Assembly: GCA_937967665.1 (NCBI GenBank)
Contig: CALBSZ010000177.1
Span: 1-23,366 of the forward strand
Source: an uncultured Planctomycetaceae bacterium
Lineage (GTDB): Bacteria; Planctomycetota; Planctomycetia; Pirellulales; Pirellulaceae
Direction of reading: 5' to 3'
DNA length: 23,366 bases
Below the pieces are notes generated by a model. It worked only from the letters and a program-made list of their open reading frames with translations. It did no database searches and was not told the DNA's origin. Position numbers and translations under genes: made by a program. This document shows positions 6,965-15,800 of this stretch, one piece after another. How positions within the stretch are numbered: position 1 is the first letter of the stretch; each line of letters opens with the position of its first letter.

Positions 6965-8827
6965 TCAGGCTGCCCGCTTTCCGGCAGGCCGCGCCCAGGC
7001 ACTTTCTTTTGGAAAGGTCTGCCTGCGCAAGTCCTCTACCGACAAACCGAATGCCCGAAAGCGGTCATTCCAGTACGAACTGTCTTGTAAACGCTGCTCA
7101 AGCCGCTGGATCACCGAGGGAGTAATGTGACCTGTCACCTTGTATTGCAAGTAACCGAGGAAGTAGAGCGCAAAGCCGTGCTCGGGCGCGACCACATCGG
7201 AAAGGTTGCTTAACAAACGGTGAAGCTGTTCTATCTTGGCAGGGCGACGTTCGTGAAACAAACGATCAAAGTTCAAGTGATAGTTCATGAAGAACCAAAT
7301 GTCGGTCAACTGTTCGGCCCCAGGGACCTCATCGCCGCCGACCGAGAATGCCTCTTGAAATCCCAGTTGTGACAGATCATCGGCTTCTTCGAGTTCGTTC
7401 TGCTTGCCGTAGGCCCCGGCTTTGTAGCGGACTTCGGACGAGTCTGTGGAACGGATCAGTCCCTGAGCCAGCATGGCATCGTAAATCGGTGTATTCGGCA
7501 GTGGCTGTAGTTGTGAAATGCGGTACCAATCGAGGTCCATCTCGCGGGCCACTCGCATCGTGTCCCAAATCATACTCATCGTTTCATTCGGGAATCCCAG
7601 CATCAGGAAAACGCTGGCGTGAATTTGCTCGTAGCGCCGCAGCACTTCCGCGGCTCTTAAGAGGACGTCCACGTTGGCTGGCTTCTTGACAGCCTTTAAA
7701 ATCTCTGCATTTCCCGATTCCATTCCAATATTCAGCGCGATACATCCGCTTTCTGCCGCCGCGGCGACTAAGTCGTCTGTGCAGGAAGCAGCCAGGACGC
7801 CGTTTGTGGCATCCCATGTCAAATCCAGCTTGTTGCGAACCATCGCATCAAACAGTCGGATCGCACGTTTCGAATCGTAGCAGAGATCGTCATCGAGCCA
7901 CATGATGTGATCGACACCGTGATCGAACCGCAGGCACTTTAACTCTTCAATTACCGAATCGATTGAACGCGCGCGAACACCCGCTCCATTGAAGTTGCGG
8001 ACGCTGCAAAACGTGCATTGAGCGCGGCAACCGCGATTGGACAGGCTGGTGGCAAAGACGGAATGTTTCGGTTTGAGAAAATAGAAGGAGCCTATCTTGC
8101 CGGCCTGCGAATAGGCGGGAAAGTCCACCAAGTCGTGCGCGGGCATGACATTCATTTCTTCGGCAGTCGGTTGCGCAGGACTGTTGAGTCGATGTCGACC
8201 AGCGTTCCCATCCGCTTCCCGGTCGATCAAGACAACTTGCCCCGAGGCGGATGAATCCCGTTCACCACGGACAGCCTGTACGAAGTTTCGAACCGCGCGA
8301 TCGCCTTCGTGAGTGAAAGCAATATCGATAACTCCGACATCGGATAGCACTCGCTCCAGGTCGTTGGTTACATGCACGCCGCCCACGGCCAGCGGAATCT
8401 CGCGGTCGGCAACCTGCAGGCAAACCTGCTTGAACGCCTCGTGCGTCATCGTGAACATGCAAGTGACACCGACCAGGTCGGGCTGGAATTCGTCGATTTT
8501 CGCCCGTAATCGCCGTCGCCACACCGTATCAAATTCGAATTCGGAGTCAGCGGCGATCGCCTGGCCGAGAACCTCGTGATTGAGATTCAAGATGTCCGTC
8601 GTGACGCCCATTTGCCGCAGGTTCGCGGCAATAACCATCAGTCCGTAAGGCGGATAGTTCGTATAGCGGCCGCGTTTCGCCGTGCCGATACGGAAAAGCG
8701 AAGCGTCGGCATCCGGAGGATTCACGAGGAGAACGCGGTCCATCTGCCGGCTGGGAAACAGGCGATTCAGGAGTTCATCCACCCGGCGAGAAGTACCGGC
8801 AGCCAAATCGTGCTCTAGTAAGGTCAT
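6965..8827 (-). CDS. Radical SAM protein with cobalamin-binding-type N-terminal domain
   Basis: The 620-residue protein has a B12-binding-like Rossmann domain at about 30-190 (RVLLVNPPDADAS, YPPYGLMVIAANLRQMG, LVGVTCMFTMTHEAF, VGGVHVTN). The radical SAM core follows, with the [4Fe-4S] motif C267-x3-C271-x2-C274 in SNRGCRAQCTFC, then WLDDDLCYD, NIGMESGN and LMLGFPNET (about 408-416). The DxHxxG cobalamin ligand motif is not evident, so cobalamin may bind base-off or not at all. The C-terminal 150 residues are unrecognised. This subclass includes methylases and other enzymes acting on unactivated carbon; the substrate here is unknown. ATG 8825-8827 has an AGGA site about 10 bases ahead. It sits on the same strand as the nucleotide-sugar operon but 182 bases away, so involvement in that pathway is inference from position. 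Confidence 0.87.
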   Translation of the reverse strand: MTLLEHDLAAGTSRRVDELLNRLFPSRQMDRVLLVNPPDADASLFRIGTAKRGRYTNYPPYGLMVIAANLRQMGVTTDILNLNHEVLGQAIAADSEFEFDTVWRRRLRAKIDEFQPDLVGVTCMFTMTHEAFKQVCLQVADREIPLAVGGVHVTNDLERVLSDVGVIDIAFTHEGDRAVRNFVQAVRGERDSSASGQVVLIDREADGNAGRHRLNSPAQPTAEEMNVMPAHDLVDFPAYSQAGKIGSFYFLKPKHSVFATSLSNRGCRAQCTFCSVRNFNGAGVRARSIDSVIEELKCLRFDHGVDHIMWLDDDLCYDSKRAIRLFDAMVRNKLDLTWDATNGVLAASCTDDLVAAAAESGCIALNIGMESGNAEILKAVKKPANVDVLLRAAEVLRRYEQIHASVFLMLGFPNETMSMIWDTMRVAREMDLDWYRISQLQPLPNTPIYDAMLAQGLIRSTDSSEVRYKAGAYGKQNELEEADDLSQLGFQEAFSVGGDEVPGAEQLTDIWFFMNYHLNFDRLFHERRPAKIEQLHRLLSNLSDVVAPEHGFALYFLGYLQYKVTGHITPSVIQRLEQRLQDSSYWNDRFRAFGLSVEDLRRQTFPKESAWARPAGKRAA

Positions 8828-8855
8828 GGGCCGTATCCTGGGTCATGCGTTTCCA

Positions 8856-8881
8856 TCCCATCGCTCGCCCACGCGATGGGA
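8856..8881 (-). promoter_or_regulatory. Stem-loop in the leader of the radical SAM gene
   Basis: TCCCATCGC (8856-8864) and GCGATGGGA (8873-8881) are perfectly complementary over 9 bases with an 8-base loop. The structure lies 28 bases upstream of the radical SAM start, so it would be in that gene's 5' leader. It does not match a riboswitch architecture I recognise (too small, no accompanying conserved box). It could be an RNA hairpin or an operator. Confidence 0.3.
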
Positions 8882-8961
8882 AACGGGTCATCTGACCGTA
8901 TCGGAATCGTCGAGATGCATTCGCCACTAGAAATTTCGAGAAGCACGGTTCGTGAATCGAG

Positions 8962-8988
8962 GCTGCCAGCAATGCAAGCTGCCAGCAA
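8962..8988. repeat. Tandem direct repeat GCTGCCAGCAA
   Basis: GCTGCCAGCAA occurs at 8962-8972 and again at 8978-8988, a 16-base step, in the divergent intergenic region. Each copy contains a partial CTGnCAG dyad. It might be a pair of protein-binding sites, or simply a small duplication. Confidence 0.35.
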
Positions 8989-9135
8989 CAATTCACAAAT
9001 CGCGGCAGCTTTCAACGCAGCTGCGCACGGCCGGGCACGGCGACTTCACTATTGACCTGGGTTAGCGCCCCTTGTATCACCCCCGAAGGAATACAACTCA
9101 AGTGGCAACTCCCCTACCCTTGCAGGCACGATCCT

Positions 9136-9771
9136 ATGCTAGCGTCGACGACATTCAGAGATATCGAAGGTTATTTCGGCGAAAACTGCGCGCGGTTCTA
9201 TCGCCATCAAGTTCAAATCGCTCCAGAACAGGCTCGGTTTGTCGAAGTTGGCAGCTTTCGCGGGCGCAGCGCCTATTGCATGGCGGCAGAGATTCAACGA
9301 ACGGGGAAGCAGATATCGCTCTGCTGTGTCGACACTTGGAAAGATTACGAGGGGAAGGCAGCCGACCCGGATGTGCACTACCAGGCGTTCCTCGCCAATA
9401 CGGCTCCATTCAAGGCAATGATCCAGGCAATCCGGAAGCCATCCCTGGATGCTGCTGGTGGATTTTCAGATGGTTCACTGGATTTTGTCTTCCTGGACGC
9501 AGCGCACGACTACGAGAGCGTCCACGCGGATATTCAGGCTTGGCGCCCGAAGGTGAAAGCATCCGGTATCATCGCAGGTCACGATTACAGCAAGTCATGG
9601 CCAGGAGTGGCTCGGGCGGTTCATGCAGTTTTTGGTGATCGAGCCCACCTGTTCGGTTCATGTTGGGCGTTTTCGGAGACCTGTCAAAGCATCGTCCCGT
9701 TCTACTTGCCCGAATACTGCCAACGCGCGATCAAGAAGCTGAAACGCAGCTGGCGGCGGGAGGCCGCCTGA
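9136..9771 (+). CDS. Small class I SAM-dependent methyltransferase (Methyltransf_24-like)
   Basis: The 211-residue protein (from ATG 9136) has SAM motif I RFVEVGSFRGRSAYCMA, an acidic post-motif in CCVDTWKDYEG, and the family-typical LDFVFLDAAHDYESVHADI followed by GIIAGHDY and a GVARAVHAVFG helix. Proteins of this type are often found in polysaccharide and natural-product loci and methylate small hydroxyl or amino acceptors; the acceptor is not known here. An upstream TTG at 9052 would add 28 residues without family-like sequence, so the ATG is preferred, although its ribosome site is weak. It is divergent from the radical SAM gene and convergent with the giant YD-repeat gene (71-base gap). 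The 3' end carries a GC-rich 6-base stem (9752-9768) inside the coding sequence, with no T tract. Confidence 0.82.
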   Translation: MLASTTFRDIEGYFGENCARFYRHQVQIAPEQARFVEVGSFRGRSAYCMAAEIQRTGKQISLCCVDTWKDYEGKAADPDVHYQAFLANTAPFKAMIQAIRKPSLDAAGGFSDGSLDFVFLDAAHDYESVHADIQAWRPKVKASGIIAGHDYSKSWPGVARAVHAVFGDRAHLFGSCWAFSETCQSIVPFYLPEYCQRAIKKLKRSWRREAA

Positions 9772-9785
9772 CGGCTCGATAGCCG
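9772..9785 (+). terminator. Weak hairpin just after the methyltransferase stop
   Basis: CGGCT-CGAT-AGCCG begins at the base following the TGA of the + strand methyltransferase and sits between convergent genes. The stem is only 5 pairs and no T run follows, so it is a weak candidate for termination in either direction. Confidence 0.22.
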
Positions 9786-9842
9786 TGAAAGTGCTCTGCT
9801 TCGCCGAGCCGCATGGGCGTGAATCAGGCGAGTGAGAGTCAC

Positions 9843-12800
9843 TTAAACTTTTGCGGAAATGACTTGCGGCTCGAAAATAAAGACAGCCAGGTCTCCAGGA
9901 CCGCTGCGGGCGTTGACGACGGCGCTTGTTATGTTCATATGATCCGTATCTCCACTCGCGACGACTATCACGTATCCCAGAATCACCGACGGATCGTCGA
10001 AGTGGTTGTCGGACCTGCCAAGGAAATTGTCAACGCGAACCTTACGCTTACGCGGCGATGGAGTGGGGTCGTCACCTGAGCCATCGGAGGAATCTCCGCG
10101 TCCATCGGAACTCATGGGAACGTGGCAGGTGCCACAAGTCGCGTCCGCATTCGAATCGCTGCTTGTGTTGCCCGTGACTTCGTCGAAGATAAAGAGGTCG
10201 ACCGATGAAATCGTCGTATTCGTCGCAACATCTGCCTGGCCGGCCGTGTAGGTGACATAGATTTGAGTGTCGAACGTATTGGTCGCCGTCAGTATGTCTC
10301 CGCTTGCTTCGATCATATGAGGAACCGCAAATGTTCTGCGGCCTGATGGATCGATTCGATTGATGGGATTGTTTCCGACAAACGAGTAGCCATTGCCGAG
10401 ATTAAACGGGTCGCCCCAGATGCCGATGGGGTCACGGCTGAGAAAACGACCCTGGAATGGGTCGTAGTAGCGGGCGTGAGTGTAGTAGAGGCCGTGTTCA
10501 CTGTCGACGCGCATGCCCTGGAACAGATACGGTTGCAGCTGGCTGATCCCAATGGCAGTGACAATATCATCGCCGCCAAAATCGACCTGGCCGTTCGTGC
10601 CTGGATTGATGATCGTGGCAGCGCCATAAGCGTGGTATTGGTAAGCTTCAACGATCGTTCCCGCCAGGTCGGTAAGGGCAAAGATCGATCCCTGGTTATC
10701 ATCGTGATAATAGAATCGCTGGTCGCCCGGGCCTGTGGCCGTTGCATCGCCGTTTAGATTCTTGTCCACCACCAGCTGTGCGCCAGCGACGAACTGATTA
10801 AGGATAGTGTCCGCGGCATCGCGTTCTTCAATGGTGCGACTGGCGTCGTAATAGTATCGAGTCGTTCCATCGAGCGAGCTTCCCGCAGTAACGGCTTTTT
10901 CAATGCGGCGGCCGATGGCATCGTAGGTATAGGTCGCAATCGTTTGACCGTCCGAGCTTCTTTCCACCGTTCGGAGCCGATTGAGGGCATCGTATGCGTA
11001 GGTGAAGTGACCATTGGCGGTCTGGTTACCGTTGTCATCGTATGCCAGCGAAACAAGGCCGCCGCCGATCGCTGTTTGATCCTGAGTGATCAACTCGTTG
11101 ATGCTGGAGTATTGACGCGTTTCGAAGTCGACCTGCTGCCAGTTCCCGGCGCCGTCCAGCTGGAAGGTGTTGTGCAGCGGGAGCACCGCTTGAGGTTCGG
11201 GCCGCTCGAAACGGATCAACCGATAAGCAGAGTCGTAGCTGTAGTGTTCGTTGTTCTCCGGATCATGCAGTTTGTTGGCCGTCACTTTGTTGTTCATGCG
11301 GTCATAGTCGTACTGGAACCCGACAATCAAACTGTTGTCAGGTCGTAGATGCCGTAACTGAATCGGTCGCCGCAATCCGTCGTAACCAATGTTGGTCGTG
11401 CCCGTGTCGTCCAAGTAGGTGAGCCGTGTTCCGTTCTCCGGGTATGCTCGCACCAGCACGCGCGTGCTGCCCAAATAGTCGTAGTCGACAATAGGCAGCG
11501 GGGCACCAGTATCGGCGACCGTATCTATTCGATCAAGCGCATCGTAGGTGTACTGCAAACTACGGGTATTCGGATACGTGACCGACGACCGCAAATTCTC
11601 GGCACGCCAGCCGGATGAAATGGTGTGCGGCGGCACCACGCCGATCTGCTGCGTTTCTTCGATCACGCGGCTTAGGCTATCGTAGGCGAATTGAATAACA
11701 GCATCGTCGTCTGGTTTTGCGAGGTTGTTATTGTCAAAGGCTTGTGTCAGCCGGGACAAACCGTCGTATTGTTGGTTCTGCACAGTCGTGCCGACTGTCT
11801 GCGTGACCACGCTTGGGTGAGACGGATCGATCAGCGGTTGCGGAGCAAAATCGGGGTCGCCAACATGGTTGTCGGCTTGTCCTGAGCGGAATATGCGCGT
11901 GTGGATCGGTCGTCCGATCGCATCGTAACGCGTAAAGGTTTCGTTGTCGTTGGCGTCTTCTTGAATCAGCAGGTGATCGTCGGGAGCATACCCGTAAACG
12001 ATGGTCGTCGGCGGACGATCGTCGATGAAATCGGCCTGAGGGGGCGAAAAGAACGGCGCGACGACGGCCAGACGGGTCGATACTTCCGCCAATTGGCGGT
12101 CAATCAGCCCCGGAGCAATCACTGCTGGATTGTTAATAGTGCTAGCGCTGGGCAGCACGATGTCTCGCGGACCCAGAATCGCCGCCTTAGTAAGCGGCCC
12201 GCTGGCCACGGTCAGGCCTGATGTTTCCGCTACGCGGCGATTGAGGTTGTCGTAGAGGTAAAGGGTGACGTTGCCGCTATCGTCGATGAGCGTCGACAAC
12301 AGCGAATTGTCATCGTAAAAGTAACCCGTCCGTATGATGCCGTCGCCGCCTCCCTGTTGGAGATCTGGAGAAGGCAAGAACGATTCGGGCACGCCGCCAT
12401 CGTCTTTGACGCCTTCCGTCGACGCGCCGATGTGTGTCCCACTTCCCTCTCCGCTATTGGTCAGGACCAACTCCCGCGCAACGAGGCGATTGATGCCGTC
12501 ATAAGTCAGCCGCGCAACGTTTCCAAAATCATTGGTCGTGTTCACGGTAAGTGCGCCATCGGGAAACGCTCGACGCGTGATGGTGGAACCCGTCACGGGA
12601 CCCTGGGCATCTGCCGTCGCTACCAGGTTACCGCGTGAATCGTAGCGGTAGAACGTCGTTTGTCCAACGTTGTCCGTTTGATGGGTCAACCGATTGAGAC
12701 TGTCGTACAGGTATGTGGTCAGGTATGTTTCATCTGCAACTCCGGGAACCTGAGATACATCGGTCTCCGCCGTTTCAATCAGGTTGTCGTTGTCGTCGTA

Positions 12801-15800
12801 GGCGTAGCGAATGATGTTGTTTTCAGGATCCATCGTCTGCACGATGCGGTCGCGGCCGTCGTAAAGTATACGAGCGACATCGCCATCGTCTTCCACAGTG
12901 AAGCTGATCCGACTCTTGCGGTCATATTCCACTTGAGTGCTGACGCGGCCCACAACGTTCACGCCGCCGCCCACGATTCCACCAAGGCCCGCGATGGGTT
13001 GGTTATCGCCCGGCGTGAGGTCCCCTTTCCCGAGGTCCGCGGCGCCATCGGCAACATCCGGAACGCGCGTCGTGCCAATCGTGTTCACGAACAGCACCTG
13101 ATCGGTTTGGATCCGGCGGCTCAGTTCGTCATAGAGGTACTCCGTGGCTTCCAACAGGTTACAGTTTACCAGGTTGTTCGCTTGCACGACGCCGTTTTCA
13201 GAAACCGGGCCGGTTAGCGTATCGGGACCGTCGGCGATAGGACTGGCGCCGCCGACCGGACCAAACCGCGAAGTCCGTACCAGATTGCCGGCCGGGTCGT
13301 ATTGATAGACGATTTGATTACCGACGCTGTCAATCTCGCTCGTCAGTCGATCCAGTCCATCGTAGACGTAGCGGGTGCGGTCCCCGGGTCCGATGGGTGA
13401 ATTGTTGGCCGGCGAAAGGTCGGTGTCGTCCGCGTCGACGGATTCAATCAAATTGCCATTGCCGTCGTAGCGATACGTCGTGCACTGGCAAGGTAATCCG
13501 CCCCGCTCGTTGTAGTCGAGCGGATCGGAGGGATCCATGAGCGCCGCCGGCGGAGGGCCAAAAGCTCCCTGTGCCGTCCGGAAGACGAGATCCCGTTCGT
13601 CGTAGTGGGTGCTGTCCGCGTTGCCGGCCGGATGAATAACCATGACGCCGTTTCCGTTGGCATCGTACCGGTAACGCGTATGCAGGAATTGGGCAATGGT
13701 CCCGTTCGCCACTTCCTCGATGGTTTCTGTCAGGTTGTCCAGGATGTCGTATTCGTAAACCGTATCGACAAACGCCTCGCCCCCGACCGGGTCGGCGTCT
13801 TGCGCCGTGGGCGGTTCGTCGACGGCCGGGGGATTTCCGTCCACGAGTGACGTGTTTCCACGATCTTCTACCTGGCGACGAACCAGGTTGTCGTTGAAGT
13901 CATAAAACAATCGCTCGCGGAATTCGAAATCCGTCAGCGGCAGAGGTTCGGAAGGACTCGGGGGCAAAAGATTGTGGGCGGCAGCGGTGGTTACTTGAAC
14001 GACCTGGTTCAGTTCGTTGACTGCATAGTCCGTGGCGATTCCGCGACCGTCAATTTCCCGAACGACATTGCCCACCGGATCGTAAAGATACCGCCTGCGA
14101 ACGTTTGTGGTGGCGGGATTCGTGTTTGAATTCCGTTCCGGGGAGCCAAAAACGTCCTGCGCTTGCAGGTTCAGATAGCCGCCGATGCTGCCGTTCAGCG
14201 TACGGCCATCTGGAGGCGACGGTGTTGCCGTGCCGTCGCCATCGGGATCCGTTTCCGGGAAATAGAAGTACAAATCAACATTGCCTTCCGGGTCGGTAGC
14301 ACTTCTTTGATGCCCCAGTTCGTCGTAGGTTCGCAGTTCGATGATTTCTTGCAACGCATCGCCTTCGACGGCAGCCTGGTTCGATCCGGGCAGATGGTTG
14401 ACGGTTGGATACTGGGTGCGGATGGAATTCCCGCTGATTTGAGTGGTGTTGCCGTCGAGGTTGACGTCACCCAATCCCATGCTGGTACCAGCGTTGGCGA
14501 GCCGCTGTTGCATTTCCGCTTCGGTCACTCCGACTCGAGCGGCCAGGCCCGCCACGTCATTCCCCTCCTGGTAGTCATAGGTGAACGTCGTTGTGTAGCG
14601 AGCGGCCGAACTTGTGCCGCCGTTTTGCGGCACGTAGGCGGGATCGTTCCCGCGCGGTTCCGTCACCGACTGAATCTGGTTATAAACGGGCTCGTAGGTC
14701 CAGGTGGTGGTAACCCGCTGCTGATCGCCGCGACGAACGGGATCGGCAAGCACGGTCATTTCGAGCAAGTTTCCGTGTTGTAATCGATCGGGATTGGCCT
14801 GGTCGTATACGAATTGTATTTCGTTTTCTGCCGGCGGAACGATTCGTTCGAGTTGATAATCCAGGTTCCAGACGTACTGGGTATCGAAGCTCGACGGATC
14901 CCCGTTACGAATGTTGCGGTTGGTGAACTCGCGTTTTCGCAGAATATTGCCGCCGCTATTGAATTCATACTCCGTGAGGTTTCCGTTGGCATCCAGTACC
15001 GTGTTCCGCAAGACACTTTGGGAAGGATCACTTGGGTCCCCTCCCAGCAGTTCATACTGATACTGAATGAGACCGCCGGCGGGGACAGCGCTCGCATTGT
15101 TGCCGCCGTAGGTATGCCTCAACACGCGATCAAAAACCTGGGACTGAGGCGCCTCGAGAAATTCGTTGACGATTCTTGGCGGGCCCCCCAGGGCATTCTC
15201 GTTAGGTGCGGTGATTGAAACAAGGTTGTGATTCAATCGAGGATCCGCGAAACCGCTGGAATAGCTGTAGCTCTCCGTCTTGCCCTGCGGGAAGTCATTG
15301 TCGTTCGGCGTTCCCACAACAGCAGGCGACGTCACCGACACTAGATCTCCGTTCTGGTCATAGGCGAATCGGATGGTGCGGCCGCTGAAGTCCCGTACTT
15401 CGGTGAGTCTTCCATTGAGGTCGTATGCATAGTCGTAGACGCGTCCCATGGTATCCACGACCTGGGTTAGATTGAAAGATTGGGGATCATAACCAAACGA
15501 CATCACGTTGCCGTTGCGGTCCGCTTGCTGACCCATGCGCAGAAAGGGATCGCCGGGCGTTGCCCGGTGGTAACCGATATGACGCCCGTCCGAAAGCCAT
15601 TCGGAAAACGTGCCATCCTGATTGTCGACGAGCCTTGTGAAATGGCCTCGAGGCGACGCAAACGTGCCGTCTCCCTGCCTGACGTACAGGTCCGCGCGAT
15701 GCAGGCCGTCCAGCAGGACCATGTCGTTCACCGCGGCGCGGGGAAAAGATGCTTGCACTTCGCGCAGGTTTTCAACGGACACCGGCAGCAGACGCCGGTC

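Larger units (their letters stand above)
8828..9135. other. 308-base divergent intergenic region between the radical SAM gene and the small methyltransferase
   Basis: This stretch separates two divergent genes and should hold both promoters. It contains a 9-base-stem hairpin (8856-8881), a small palindrome GGTCA-TC-TGACC (8886-8897) and an 11-base direct repeat (8962-8988). A TTG-started extension of the + strand gene enters at 9052 but has no family support. No clear -35/-10 boxes were seen. Confidence 0.5.

Noticed and set aside
9052..9135. TTG-started N-terminal extension of the small methyltransferase
   Set aside because: The added 28 residues have no family resemblance; the ATG is favoured, though its ribosome site is weak.
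9752..9768. GC-rich stem at the end of the small methyltransferase
   Set aside because: It is inside the coding sequence and no T tract follows, so it is not called as a terminator.
9843..10337. Polymorphic toxin with immunity gene
   Set aside because: The tip has no recognisable toxin motif and no same-strand gene follows; kept only as a question in the findings.
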